Shown piece by piece: positions 8,221 through 19,519 of a stretch of DNA of 64,000 nucleotides (position 1 is the first letter of the stretch; every line of letters begins with the position of its first letter). The notes below the pieces were generated by a model. That model was not told the DNA's origin. It was given only the letters and a program-made list of their open reading frames with translations, and did not search any database. Position numbers and translations under genes: made by a program. Origin of the DNA: Streptomyces cylindrosporus (GTDB taxonomy: Bacteria; Actinomycetota; Actinomycetes; Streptomycetales; Streptomycetaceae). Location: contig NZ_JALDAY010000002.1 of NCBI RefSeq assembly GCF_022698165.1, positions 62,001 through 126,000 of the forward strand. The letters run 5' to 3'.

Positions 8221-9351
8221 ATGGGCGCGGTCCAGGAGGCCCTCGACGCACTGAAGTTGACGGACCATCACTGCCACGGCGTCGTCACGGCGGATCTGTC
8301 CCGGGAGGAGTTCGAGCCCCTGCTCACCGAGGGCGGCGCCTGGCCCGGCGGCTCCACCTTCGACACCCCGGCCGGAGTCGCCGTCCGCCGCCACTGCGCG
8401 CCCCTGCTGGACCTGCCCCGCCACGCGCCCGCCGAGGAGTACGTGGCCCGGCGGGCGGAGCTGGGCGCGCGCGAGGTCAACCGCCGCTTCCTGACGGCCG
8501 CCGGCACGGACGTCTTCTGCGTCGACACCGGCTACACCCCGCACCGCCTCACCAGCCCCGCCGAACTCGCGGCGGCCGCGGGCGGGACACCGTACGAGAT
8601 CGTGCGGCTGGAGAGCGTCGCGGAGGCCGTCGCGGCGCGAGGGGTCGAGGCGGGCGAGTACGCGGGCGCCTTCCGCGCGGCCGCCGAGGAGGCGGTACGG
8701 CGGCCGGGCGTGGTCGGTGTGAAGTCCGTCGCCGCCTACCGCACCGGCTTCGACCTGGACCCGGCCCGCCCCTCGGACCCGGAGGTCACCGAGGCGGCCC
8801 GGCACTGGCTCGCGGGCGGTGGTGGCCGGCTGGCGGAACCCGTTCTCGTACGGCAGCTGCTGTGGACCGCCGTGGACCTCGGGCTCCCCCTCCAGCTGCA
8901 CGTCGGGCTCGGCGACAGCGACATCCGGCTGCACCGCTCGGACCCGGCCCATCTGACCGACTGGCTGCATCTGACCGCCGGCACGATCCCGGTGATGCTG
9001 CTGCACTGCTGGCCGTACCAGCGTCAGGCCGCCCAGCTGGCCGCGGTCTTCGAGCAGGTGTACCTGGACGTGGGCCTGGCGCTGCACCACGTCGGGCCCG
9101 CGCGGTCACGGGCCGTGCTGGAGGAGGCCCTGGAGATCACGCCGTACCGCAAACTGCTGTACAGCTCCGACGCCTACGGTGTGGCCGAGTTCCACCACCT
9201 CGGCGCCCTGTCGTTCCGCCGGGCACTGGCCGGTCTGCTGCAGGACCGGGTGGACGCCGACGAACTGGCCCTGCCCGACGCGCTACGGTTCGCCGAGTGG
9301 GCCGGAGCACACAATGCGCGTCAGGTCTACCGCCTTCCCTGGCCCTCCTGA
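8221..9351 (+). CDS. Metal-dependent amidohydrolase (FluG N-terminal half-like)
   Basis: 376 residues of TIM-barrel amidohydrolase type. Likely metal ligands are the HxH of TDHHCHG at the N-terminus, His in LQLHVGLGD, His in LLHCWPY, and Asp in LYSSDAYG near the end of the barrel. The ATG follows the upstream stop by one base, so translation is probably coupled to the GS-like gene. It would be expected to hydrolyse an amide or gamma-glutamyl bond; the substrate is not visible. Together the two genes mirror the two domains of FluG. Confidence 0.87.
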   Translation: MGAVQEALDALKLTDHHCHGVVTADLSREEFEPLLTEGGAWPGGSTFDTPAGVAVRRHCAPLLDLPRHAPAEEYVARRAELGAREVNRRFLTAAGTDVFCVDTGYTPHRLTSPAELAAAAGGTPYEIVRLESVAEAVAARGVEAGEYAGAFRAAAEEAVRRPGVVGVKSVAAYRTGFDLDPARPSDPEVTEAARHWLAGGGGRLAEPVLVRQLLWTAVDLGLPLQLHVGLGDSDIRLHRSDPAHLTDWLHLTAGTIPVMLLHCWPYQRQAAQLAAVFEQVYLDVGLALHHVGPARSRAVLEEALEITPYRKLLYSSDAYGVAEFHHLGALSFRRALAGLLQDRVDADELALPDALRFAEWAGAHNARQVYRLPWPS

Positions 9352-9366
9352 AAGTATGATCAAGCA

Positions 9367-9903
9367 ATGTCTGACATGACCGAAACCACGCCCGGCTGGC
9401 TCTCCCCCGACGAGCTCGAGCTGGCGCGCGCCCGCATGCCGATCCTGTACGTCGAGGCCGTGCCCGTGCGTGTCGACGACAACGGCGAAGTCACCAGCGT
9501 CGGCCTGCTGCTGCGCATCGGGCCGGACGGCACGGTCAGCCGGACGCTGGTCTCCGGCCGGGTCCTGCACCACGAGCGGGTGCGGGACGCCCTGCTGCGG
9601 CACCTGGAGAAGGACCTCGGCCCGGTGGCGCTGCCCCGGATCCCGGCCTCGCTCCAGCCGTTCACGGTCGCGGAGTACTTCCCGACGCTGGGCGTCACGC
9701 CGTACCACGACCCGCGCCAGCACGCGGTGTCGCTGGCCTACGTGGTTCCGGTGACGGGCGACTGCCGGCCGCGGCAGGACGCGCTGGACCTGGTGTGGTT
9801 CAGCCCGCAGGAGGCCGTGTCGGAGGCGGTGCAGAGCGAGATGCCGGGCGGGCACGGGATGCTGCTGCGGCAGGCGCTGGCCCACGTGGGCTGCTCGGTC
9901 TGA
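9367..9903 (+). CDS. Nudix-like hydrolase (DUF4916 type)
   Basis: 178 residues. A degenerate Nudix helix is visible in the RVRDALLRHLEKDLGP region, followed by a beta-rich C-terminal half (PYHDPRQHAVSLAYVVPVTG). The family is common in actinobacteria but without an assigned substrate; typical Nudix enzymes cleave nucleoside diphosphate derivatives. It starts 15 bases after the amidohydrolase stop, so it may belong to the same transcript. The sigma factor gene begins 14 bases after its own stop. The Nudix box is not canonical, so catalytic activity is uncertain. Confidence 0.78.
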   Translation: MSDMTETTPGWLSPDELELARARMPILYVEAVPVRVDDNGEVTSVGLLLRIGPDGTVSRTLVSGRVLHHERVRDALLRHLEKDLGPVALPRIPASLQPFTVAEYFPTLGVTPYHDPRQHAVSLAYVVPVTGDCRPRQDALDLVWFSPQEAVSEAVQSEMPGGHGMLLRQALAHVGCSV

Positions 9904-9917
9904 GCCATCATGGCCGC

Positions 9918-10838
9918 ATGGACCTTGAGCCGTACCGCGGCGAGTTGGTGGCGTACTGCTATCGGATGACGGGCTCGTTCCACGAGGCCGAGGATCTGGT
10001 GCAGGAGACGATGCTGCGGGCGTGGAAGGCCCGTGAGCGGTACGACTCCTCGCGTGCGTCGGTGCGGACGTGGCTGTACCGGATCGCGACGAACGTGTGC
10101 CTGACCGCGCTGGAGGGGCGGGCGCGGCGGCCGCTGCCGTCGGGTCTCGGGGCGCCGAGCGAGGATCCGGGGGCCCCGCTGACGCCGGCGTTCGACATCC
10201 CGTGGCTTCAACCGTTCCCCGACGCGCGTCACGACGTCGAGGCGCGGGGCGATCTGCGGCTGGCGCTGGTGGCCGCGATGCAGGTGCTGCCGGCGCGGCA
10301 GCGGGCGGTGCTGGTGCTGCGGGAGGTGCTGGAGTTCAGCGCCGCCGAGGTGGCCGAGCAGCTCGGGACGACGGTCGCCTCCGTGAACAGCGCGCTTCAG
10401 CGGGCGCGGGTCGCGGTGGCCGGTGTGGGCGATCCGGGCGAGGTGGCCGAGCCGGCGGACGCGGGGGCGCGGAAGGTCGTGGCGCGGTATGCGCGGGCCT
10501 TCGAGGCGGGCGATGTACCGGCGTTGGTGCGGCTGCTCACGGACGACGCCGTGCTGGAGATGCCGCCGGTGCCGTTGTGGTACCGCGGGAGCGGCGACTA
10601 CGGGCGGTTCATGGAGCGCGTGTTCGCGCTGCGCGGGACCGGGTGGCTCACCCGGGAGTGCCGGGCGGGCGGGGAGCCCGCGTTCGCCGCGTACGCGCCG
10701 GTGCCGGAGGGCGGGTTCCGGCTGCACACGCTGCAGGTGTTCACGGTGGTCGGGGAGCGGGTGGCGCGGAACGTGGTGTTCGCGGACCCGCAGGTCTTTG
10801 CCACCTTCGAGCTGCCCCTGGAGATTTCCTCCGACTGA
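9918..10838 (+). CDS. ECF RNA polymerase sigma factor with C-terminal SnoaL-like domain (SigG/SigJ type)
   Basis: 306 residues. Region 2 is clear (AYCYRMTGSFHEAEDLVQET and RTWLYRIATNVCL) and region 4 follows (VLREVLEFSAAEVAEQL). A C-terminal domain of about 110 residues (VARYARAFEAGDVPALVRLL...) resembles the SnoaL/NTF2 fold found in SigJ/SigG-type ECF factors, where it modulates activity in place of a separate anti-sigma factor; none is encoded nearby. The linker is Pro/Gly-rich. The DHFR-like gene follows after 79 bases on the same strand, a pairing often seen with this sigma class. Target promoters are unknown. Confidence 0.9.
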   Translation: MDLEPYRGELVAYCYRMTGSFHEAEDLVQETMLRAWKARERYDSSRASVRTWLYRIATNVCLTALEGRARRPLPSGLGAPSEDPGAPLTPAFDIPWLQPFPDARHDVEARGDLRLALVAAMQVLPARQRAVLVLREVLEFSAAEVAEQLGTTVASVNSALQRARVAVAGVGDPGEVAEPADAGARKVVARYARAFEAGDVPALVRLLTDDAVLEMPPVPLWYRGSGDYGRFMERVFALRGTGWLTRECRAGGEPAFAAYAPVPEGGFRLHTLQVFTVVGERVARNVVFADPQVFATFELPLEISSD

Positions 10839-10917
10839 TGTCGCGGGCCGCGATGAGTCCGGGCGGTGGCGCCGGTATGTACCGGTGAGCATCGACCGAT
10901 TCGAGAGGACACCGGCC

Positions 10918-11469
10918 ATGAGTGTCATCGTCATCGAGTTCATCACCCTGGACGGGATCGTCAGCGACCCCGACGGCTCCTCGGGCACGCCAGGCGGGGG
11001 CTGGGCGTTTAGGCACGGGCCGGAGACGGTCGCCGGGGACAAGTTCCGGCTGGGAGCCACCCTGGACGAGGGCGTGCTGCTGCTGGGCCGCACCACCTGG
11101 GAGCTGTTCTCGCGGCTGTGGCCGGGGCGGACCGACCCCTTCTCCGCGCGGATGAACGCCGTGCCGAAGCTGGTCGCCACGCGCACCCTCACCGACGTCT
11201 CGGCCTGGGGCAACTCGCGGGTCCTGGACGGCGACCTGGTGGACGCGGTCAAGCGTGAGCGGCGGGACGTGGTCGTCACGGGCAGCCCGAGCGTCGTGCA
11301 CGCCCTGATGGCCGAGGACCTGGTCGACGAGTACCGTCTGCTGACCTTCCCCACCGTCCTCGGCACCGGCACCCGGCTCTTCCCGGCCGGCGGCCCGCCG
11401 GTGCGGCTGGAGTGCCGGTCGGCCGAGCGGGCCGGGGCGGCGGTGCTCGCGAGCTACGGGAGGGCCTGA
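10918..11469 (+). CDS. Dihydrofolate-reductase-like (RibD C-terminal domain) protein
   Basis: 183 residues. The pattern IEFITLDGIVSDPDG at the N-terminus, LLGRTTWELFSRLW, and VTGSPSVVHALM is that of the stand-alone RibD C-terminal/DHFR-like family. These proteins bind NADPH and reduce small carbonyl or imine substrates, but physiological substrates are mostly unknown. GAGAGGAC precedes the ATG. Its position just downstream of the ECF sigma gene suggests joint expression. It converges with the DUF2218 gene, two bases separating the stop codons. Confidence 0.85.
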   Translation: MSVIVIEFITLDGIVSDPDGSSGTPGGGWAFRHGPETVAGDKFRLGATLDEGVLLLGRTTWELFSRLWPGRTDPFSARMNAVPKLVATRTLTDVSAWGNSRVLDGDLVDAVKRERRDVVVTGSPSVVHALMAEDLVDEYRLLTFPTVLGTGTRLFPAGGPPVRLECRSAERAGAAVLASYGRA

Positions 11470-11471
11470 GG

Positions 11472-11807
11472 TCAGGCGGGGTCTTCCTCCGGCTTGCGCT
11501 GGACGCTGCCGGGTTCGCCGGTGTCGCGGTGCCATTCGACGACGAGTTCGTCCTTGGTGCCGAAGCGGACCAGGTGGCGGCCGACGACGTCCTCCAGCAG
11601 ATCGAGGTTCCCGGCGTCCGTGTCGATCGTCAGGAGCAGGGCGCCGTCGGTCGCGGTGAGCGTGCCGGTGCCGTTCTGGAAGACGATGCCGCCCTCGCCC
11701 TTCTCCTCGTCCCAGCTGGTCCGACTGCGACGGCCCAGGTGGGAGGCGAGCTGCTTGGCGTAGCGGTGCGGGCGGTCGGTGCGGACGCGGGCTTCGGAGC
11801 GGGCCAT
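11472..11807 (-). CDS. DUF2218 domain protein
   Basis: 111 residues, matching the DUF2218 family: an N-terminal ARVRTDRPHRYAKQLASHLGR helix, a beta sheet (GGIVFQNGTGTLTATDGALLLTI), then a helix and strand ending HLVRFGTKDELVVEWH. Family members are small cytoplasmic proteins, sometimes near siderophore or iron genes; the function is not established. No membrane segment or signal is present. The start has GGGAG upstream. Confidence 0.8.
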   Translation of the reverse strand: MARSEARVRTDRPHRYAKQLASHLGRRSRTSWDEEKGEGGIVFQNGTGTLTATDGALLLTIDTDAGNLDLLEDVVGRHLVRFGTKDELVVEWHRDTGEPGSVQRKPEEDPA

Positions 11808-11920
11808 GGGGAACTCCCGGGGTGCGGTGGGGCGGGACAGGATCGATGGTGCCGCAGGGAGGGTCCGGGCGCGCGTGTCCTCGGCGGTCGCGGCCCGCAA
11901 GTTATGGATGCGGTCCGAGG

Positions 11921-12769
11921 TCATGGGTGGGGCCCGATGCCCCGCAGGGCCTGGGCGCGGCACAGCTGGGGGCTCGGGGGTTCCGGGACCGGTGCGACCG
12001 GGCGCGGGTCCGGCGTCGCGGACTGCTCGGTGGCCGGCCACCAGCGGACGCGGCCGTGCAGCAGGCCGAGGACGATCGCGGCGGCGACCGCTATCAGGTG
12101 CTCGCGGCCGGCCAGGTTGGGTACGGCGATGGACTCCCAGACCATCGAGCCGCCGGTGAGCGTGAAGACGACGGGGGCGCGCCGGACGACCGAGATGTAG
12201 GTGAAGAGGCCGACGACCGCGGCGGACGGGCCGGTGTCGAGGACCTGGCCGATCTCGGGCGGCAGGCCCACGCCGTGCCAGCCCGGGCCGATGGCGAGCA
12301 TCACCCGCACGGTGAGGGTGCCGGCCAGGGTGGTGACGTAGGAGACGGCGAGGGTCCGGGCCCGGCCGAGCACGAGTTCGGCCAGTGCGAACGCGAGGAA
12401 GAGCTGGGTGATGCCGGCCCACACCGGCAGGTCCAGGGCCGGGACGTACAGCGAGACCGGGGTGCGCAGCAGGGCCAGCCACAGCGGCAGGTCGGCGTAG
12501 ACGCCGCCGAGCAGCCGTACGGCGACGGCGCCCGCCGGGTGCTGGGCGATCGCGTGGAAGAAGATGACCCCGAAGGCGGCCAGGAACGCCAGGAACAGCG
12601 CGGACGGGCCGCGCCGGCGCAGTTGCCGCACCGGGTCGACGACGATGCCGTACCACTCGCCGCGCAGCGTGCGCCCGACGAACAGCAGCACCTGCCACAG
12701 CACCTCGCGCGGCCCCTTGCGCCGCTGTTCGTGAAACAAGGTTCCCCCGTCTGTCGCCCACCACCGCAC
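11921..12769 (-). CDS. Rhomboid-like multi-pass membrane protein
   Basis: 282 residues with six or so hydrophobic helices. The segment VLDTGPSAAVVGLFTYI recalls the GxSG serine motif of rhomboid proteases, but the position after Ser is Ala. A His in AGREHLIAVAAAIVLGLL lies in the last helix, where the rhomboid catalytic His sits. Whether it is an active intramembrane protease or an inactive relative cannot be told. The GTG start has AAGGGCGG upstream; a TTG ten codons later with GGGGGAA is an alternative. The C-terminal tail is Pro-rich and probably cytoplasmic. Confidence 0.65.
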   Translation of the reverse strand: MRWWATDGGTLFHEQRRKGPREVLWQVLLFVGRTLRGEWYGIVVDPVRQLRRRGPSALFLAFLAAFGVIFFHAIAQHPAGAVAVRLLGGVYADLPLWLALLRTPVSLYVPALDLPVWAGITQLFLAFALAELVLGRARTLAVSYVTTLAGTLTVRVMLAIGPGWHGVGLPPEIGQVLDTGPSAAVVGLFTYISVVRRAPVVFTLTGGSMVWESIAVPNLAGREHLIAVAAAIVLGLLHGRVRWWPATEQSATPDPRPVAPVPEPPSPQLCRAQALRGIGPHP

Positions 12770-12886
12770 CGCCCTTGGCCGGGTACGGTGCGGCTCGCCC
12801 CCATTTGGGAGACGCCTTCACGGCGGAAAGCGTTCACCGGTCGAAGGTGATTTCTAGGCTTCGGACAGTCGTACGGCCGTTCCCGG

Positions 12887-13870
12887 TCAGTGGGCCGCGT
12901 CCAGCCGGGCCCGCTGATCCGCGGTGAGCTCCAGGTCCGCTCCGGCGAGGTTCTCCTCCAGCTGGGCCACCGAGGATCCCCCGGCGAGCGGGATGATCGG
13001 CAGCTCGCCGCCCGACTGCCAGGCCAGTACGACCTGGTTGACCGTGGCGCCGGTCTCCCGCGCCACCTCGTGCAGCGCGGCCAGGCGGGGCGGGGTGCCG
13101 GGGTGGTCGAAGTCCGCGGGCAGCCGGTCCGGGTGGGTGTAGGCGCCCCTCAGGAGCGGCGAGTAGGCGACCAGGGTCAGGGCGGGTTCGGCGCGCAGGT
13201 AGCCGAGCAGTTCGGGGCCCGCGTGGCCGAGGCTGCCGTCGGGGAACATGTCGTCGGGCACGTCGAGGCGGGGCCGCAGATGGCTGTGGGCGTACTGGAG
13301 CACCTCGTAGCCGGGCAGTCCGGCCGCGGCGGCGATGGCGCGGGCCCGCTCGACCCGCCACATGGCCTGGTTGCTGACGCCGAGCAGGCCGACCGTGCCC
13401 TCGGCGACGAGTTCGGCGAAGCCCTCGACGGTCTCGCGCTGGGGGACGGTCGGGTCGTCGATGTGGGCGTAGAGCAGGTCGAGCTTGTCGACGCCGAGGC
13501 GTTCGCGGCTGCGCTCGGCGGACTCGCGGATGACCTTGGCGGACAGGCCCTCGGGGTTGTCGATGTAGCTGGTACCGGGGGCGAGGGGGCGGGCGCCGAG
13601 CTTGGTGGCGATGACGATCTCGTCGCCGACGCCGCGGCTGCGCCGCCAGCGGCCGAGGAGTTCCTCGCTCTGGCCGCCCTGGCCTCCGTCGACCCAGAAG
13701 GCGTAGTTGTCGGACGTGTCGATGAAGTTGCCGCCCGCCTCGACGTACCGGTCGAGGATGGCGAAGGAGGTCTTCTCGTCCGTGCGGGAGCCGAAGAGCA
13801 TGGCGCCGAGGGCGAGCACGCTGACCTCGCGGCGGCTTTCCGGGGCGGTTCCGATGGTGCGGTACTTCAT
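12887..13870 (-). CDS. Aldo/keto reductase
   Basis: 327 residues, TIM-barrel aldo/keto reductase. The catalytic tetrad is visible as Asp and Tyr in FIDTSDNYAFW, Lys in IATKLGARP and His in LLYAHIDDP. GVSNQAMW and the IIPLAGGSS segment near the end form the NADPH pocket. The ATG has GGAGGGAC six bases upstream. It is transcribed alone, separated from the Nudix gene upstream by about 70 bases. The substrate, probably an aldehyde or sugar-like ketone, is not predictable. Confidence 0.9.
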   Translation of the reverse strand: MKYRTIGTAPESRREVSVLALGAMLFGSRTDEKTSFAILDRYVEAGGNFIDTSDNYAFWVDGGQGGQSEELLGRWRRSRGVGDEIVIATKLGARPLAPGTSYIDNPEGLSAKVIRESAERSRERLGVDKLDLLYAHIDDPTVPQRETVEGFAELVAEGTVGLLGVSNQAMWRVERARAIAAAAGLPGYEVLQYAHSHLRPRLDVPDDMFPDGSLGHAGPELLGYLRAEPALTLVAYSPLLRGAYTHPDRLPADFDHPGTPPRLAALHEVARETGATVNQVVLAWQSGGELPIIPLAGGSSVAQLEENLAGADLELTADQRARLDAAH

Positions 13871-13940
13871 GGGTGTCCCTCCGTTCGCGCCCGGGCTTCC
13901 GGGCACGAACAGGAGTCTTCATCTTGAAGTGCGCTCCAGG

Positions 13941-14606
13941 TCAAGCCTTCGCGAAGGGACCCTCCAGGGCGGCCCACTGGAGCAGCATGATCGTCTTGGC
14001 GTCGTTGATCTCCCCGGTGCGGATCATCTCCAGGGCCCGGCGGAAGGGCAGTTCGACGATCTCGATGTCCTCGCCCTCCTCGTCGAGGCCGCCGCCCTCG
14101 TGGGTGCGGGTCGAGGGGCCGTAGGCGGCGGCGTAGAAGCTGATGCGTTCGGTGACGGAACCGGGGCTCATGTAGACGTCGAAGACGTGTTCGACCTCGC
14201 CGATGGTGTGCCCGGTCTCCTCCACCACCTCGCGCCGTACGGCGAGTTCGGGGTGCTCGTCATCGTCGTCGAGGAGTCCGCCGGGCGTCTCGACCAGCAT
14301 GCCGTCGGGGTGGCCGTTGACGTAGACCGGGTAGCGGAACTGCCGGGTGAGCAGGACGGTTTCGCGTTCGGGGTCGTACAGGAGCATGGTGGCGCCGTTG
14401 CCGCGGTCGTGCGTCTCGCGCTGCTGGGTGGACCAGGTGCCGTCGGAGCGCTGGAGGTCGAAGGTGGTGGCGCGCTCCACGTACCAGTGGCTGGAGAGCA
14501 GCTTCACCTCCCGCACCCGCACGCGGGGGTTGCCGGTCAGGTCGAGGCCGGTGCGGTCCAGGCCGGTGCGGCCGCGGCGGTCCGGGGTGTCGGCGCCGGC
14601 GGTCAT
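13941..14606 (-). CDS. Nudix hydrolase, GDP-mannose pyrophosphatase (NudK)-like
   Basis: 221 residues. The Nudix box is complete: GGLLDDDD followed by AVRREVVEETGH. Preceding strands (VLLTRQFRYPVYVNGHPDG) resemble the NudK/ADP-ribose pyrophosphatase group that cleaves nucleoside diphosphate sugars. A GTG 16 codons upstream would place the start 9 bases after the GH13 stop; the extra residues are low-complexity (RTGLDRTGLDLTG), so the ATG is given. It is likely co-transcribed with the two glycoside hydrolases, consistent with sugar metabolism. Confidence 0.85.
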   Translation of the reverse strand: MTAGADTPDRRGRTGLDRTGLDLTGNPRVRVREVKLLSSHWYVERATTFDLQRSDGTWSTQQRETHDRGNGATMLLYDPERETVLLTRQFRYPVYVNGHPDGMLVETPGGLLDDDDEHPELAVRREVVEETGHTIGEVEHVFDVYMSPGSVTERISFYAAAYGPSTRTHEGGGLDEEGEDIEIVELPFRRALEMIRTGEINDAKTIMLLQWAALEGPFAKA

Positions 14607-14663
14607 CGGGTACCGCCGGCCGTGTGTGCGTAGGTCATGGTCGCTGTCTACCACGGCCGTCTT

Positions 14664-16102
14664 TCAGGTCAGGGCCAGCACGTGGGAGTGGCGGGCGGGC
14701 AGGTCGACGAAGAGGCCGGGGGTGAGCAGGGTGTCGCCGTCGCGGTCGTACGTCCGGTCCGTGAGCAGGTCGGTGAGCCGGCACGGGCGGCCCGCGAGAT
14801 CGGGCCAGGGCAGGGGGAGCTGTCCCTGGGCCGGGGCGTCGGAGTCGTTGACGATCACAAGGTGGCGGGTGCCGGTCCAGGTCCAGGCGAGCAGATTGCG
14901 GTGGGTGTCGTTGTCCGGCCAGCCGGTGGTGGCCAGCAGCTGCCAGTCGCCGTCGCGCACGCGGGCGGCGGCCGGGAGCAACCGGCTGTAGAACTCCCGG
15001 AGTTGTTCGTCGACGGGTTCCTGCGGCCGGCGGGCGAGGAACACCGGTGGGCGAACCTTGCGACCCTCGAACTGGCCCTCGTGCCAGAGGGTGGCGCCGG
15101 GCAGGGTGGCGACGGCGACGGCCGCCGCGTACTGCCGCTCGCCGGGGAGGGTGGCGGCGGCGCGCGGCTCGTCGTGGTTCTCCAGGAAGCGGACCAGGCC
15201 GCGCTGGTAGGCAAGGTCGGCCTGGAGGTGGGCGCGGACCGGCTCGGCGCCCTCGTGCAGGAGGCGGTCGTAGAGGCGCTTGTCGTAGCAGTGGTCGAAG
15301 CCCTGGTGCTGGAGGGCCCATTCGAGGTCCCAGTAAGCCTCCGCGACGAACAGGAGGTCGGGGTGGCGCTCGCGGACGCGGGGGATCACGTACGGCCAGA
15401 AGTCCTCGGCTGGAGGGGAACCCGCCCGGTCGCCCCAGGTCTTGGCGAACACGTCGTTCATGAGCAGCATCGCCATGTCGCAGCGCACGCCGTCCGCCTG
15501 GTCGCCGATGGAGACGAGGGTGTCGACGGTCGCGGTGCGCAACTCCTCGCTGAAGGCGTTGAGTTGGACGACGTCCTGCCAGGGGGCGAAGTACGGGTCG
15601 CGGCCGTTGGCGTAGATCCGTCCGCCCGTCTCGACGAAGGCGCCGGGCGTGCGGGCCAGGTTCTCGGCGGTGCCCCGGATCAGGCAGTCGGGGCGGTCGG
15701 TGAGCCAGGGGTGGTCGGGGGCGATGTGGTTGGGGACGTAGTCGAGGATCAACTTCATCCCTCGCGCGGCGAGTTGGGCGCGGGCCTCGGCGAGCCCGGC
15801 CGGGCCGCCGAGGTTCTTGGCGACCGTGTAGTCGCGTACGCAGTAGGCGGATCCGGTGATGTCCGCCTCGGTGAGGTCGGGCAGGGCCGCGCGGAAGGAG
15901 GCCAGCAGGGACTCGTCGCGCAGGGCGATCCGGAGTCCGGCGGGGCTGCGTTCCCACACGCCCATCAGCCAGACCGTGTCCAGGCCGGGCCGGGCGACCT
16001 CGTCCCAGACCTCGCCGGGGACGTCGCCGAGGGTGACCGGGCGGCCGTACCGTCCGCTCAACTCCCCCAGCCAGACCAGGGTGTTGATCTCGTAGATCAC
16101 CG

Positions 16103-16106
<4 letters not shown>
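14664..16106 (-). CDS. Glycoside hydrolase family 13 (alpha-amylase family) enzyme
   Basis: 480 residues. GH13 conserved regions are visible: LDYVPNHIAPD (region I), DGVRCDMAM with the nucleophile Asp (region II), LFVAEAYWD with the acid/base Glu (region III) and RFLENHDEPR with the third Asp (region IV). No signal peptide, so it acts inside the cell, probably on maltooligosaccharides, trehalose or a glycoside made by its partner. Its ATG overlaps the stop of the GH63 gene by four bases (ATGA), indicating translational coupling. Confidence 0.88.
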
Positions 16107-18790
<2,684 letters not shown>

Positions 18791-18904
18791 CGCCGCCTCC
18801 TCGTGGCCCTGCGCTGCTCCCAGCCTCGGGTGCCGGGGACGTACCCGCAATGGCTGAGTGGCGGAGGGGTTGCCTCCCTGCCCGGTGCCCATGGGTAGCG
18901 GGTT

Positions 18905-19510
18905 TCAGTGGTGCGGGCTGTCGCCGAAGGCCGTCACCGTGAGGAAGCGGATGGGGAGCTCGACGAGGGTCTCGGGGCCGTGCGGGGCCTCGCCGTCGAA
19001 CTGGAGGGCGTCGCCGGGGCGCAGGGTGTAGCTGGACTTGCCGTGGCCGTAGACCATCTCGCCCTCCAGCATGTAGATGATCTCGGTGCCGGCGTGCTGG
19101 AAGAGCGGGAAGACCTCGCTCTCCTCGGTGAGGGTGACCAGGAGGGCGTCCATCCGCTTGTGGGCGCCGCGCAGGGAGCCGAGCTGGGCGTACTCGTGAC
19201 CCACCCGGGTGCCCCGCCGGACGATCCGGGCGCCGTGGCCGGCGGGGACGAAGACGGCCTCGCGTTCGTCGTCCATGCCGCGGAACAGGGCGGTGACGGG
19301 GACGTCCAGGCCGCGGGCGAGCCGGGAGAGCGTGGTGAGGCTGCACGCGGTCTGGGCGTTCTCGATCTTCGACAGCATGGCCTTGGAGATGCCGACGCGC
19401 TGCGCCATCTCGCCGACCGAGAGCCCGGCGGCCTGGCGGTACTCGCGGGCCCGGACGGCGATGATGCGTTCCAGGGCCTTGTCGTCGTCCTCTGTGTGCT
19501 GCTCGGTCAC
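18905..19510 (-). CDS. XRE-family regulator with cupin domain, end of the GlnT-Glx operon
   Basis: 201 residues. Helix-turn-helix at about 22-70 (LSVGEMAQRVGISKAMLSKI) and a cupin at about 110-195 (HAGTEIIYMLEGEMVYG, GDALQFDGEAPHGPE). The ATG lies nine bases after the oxidase stop, so it is the last gene of the glnT-glxBCD-oxidase cluster. Regulators of this class sense a small metabolite through the cupin; here a methylated amine or glutamyl amide is the logical ligand, but this is inference. The GH63 gene lies about 115 bases downstream, so read-through or joint control is possible. Confidence 0.9.
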   Translation of the reverse strand: MTEQHTEDDDKALERIIAVRAREYRQAAGLSVGEMAQRVGISKAMLSKIENAQTACSLTTLSRLARGLDVPVTALFRGMDDEREAVFVPAGHGARIVRRGTRVGHEYAQLGSLRGAHKRMDALLVTLTEESEVFPLFQHAGTEIIYMLEGEMVYGHGKSSYTLRPGDALQFDGEAPHGPETLVELPIRFLTVTAFGDSPHH

Positions 19511-19519
19511 CGGCGCATC

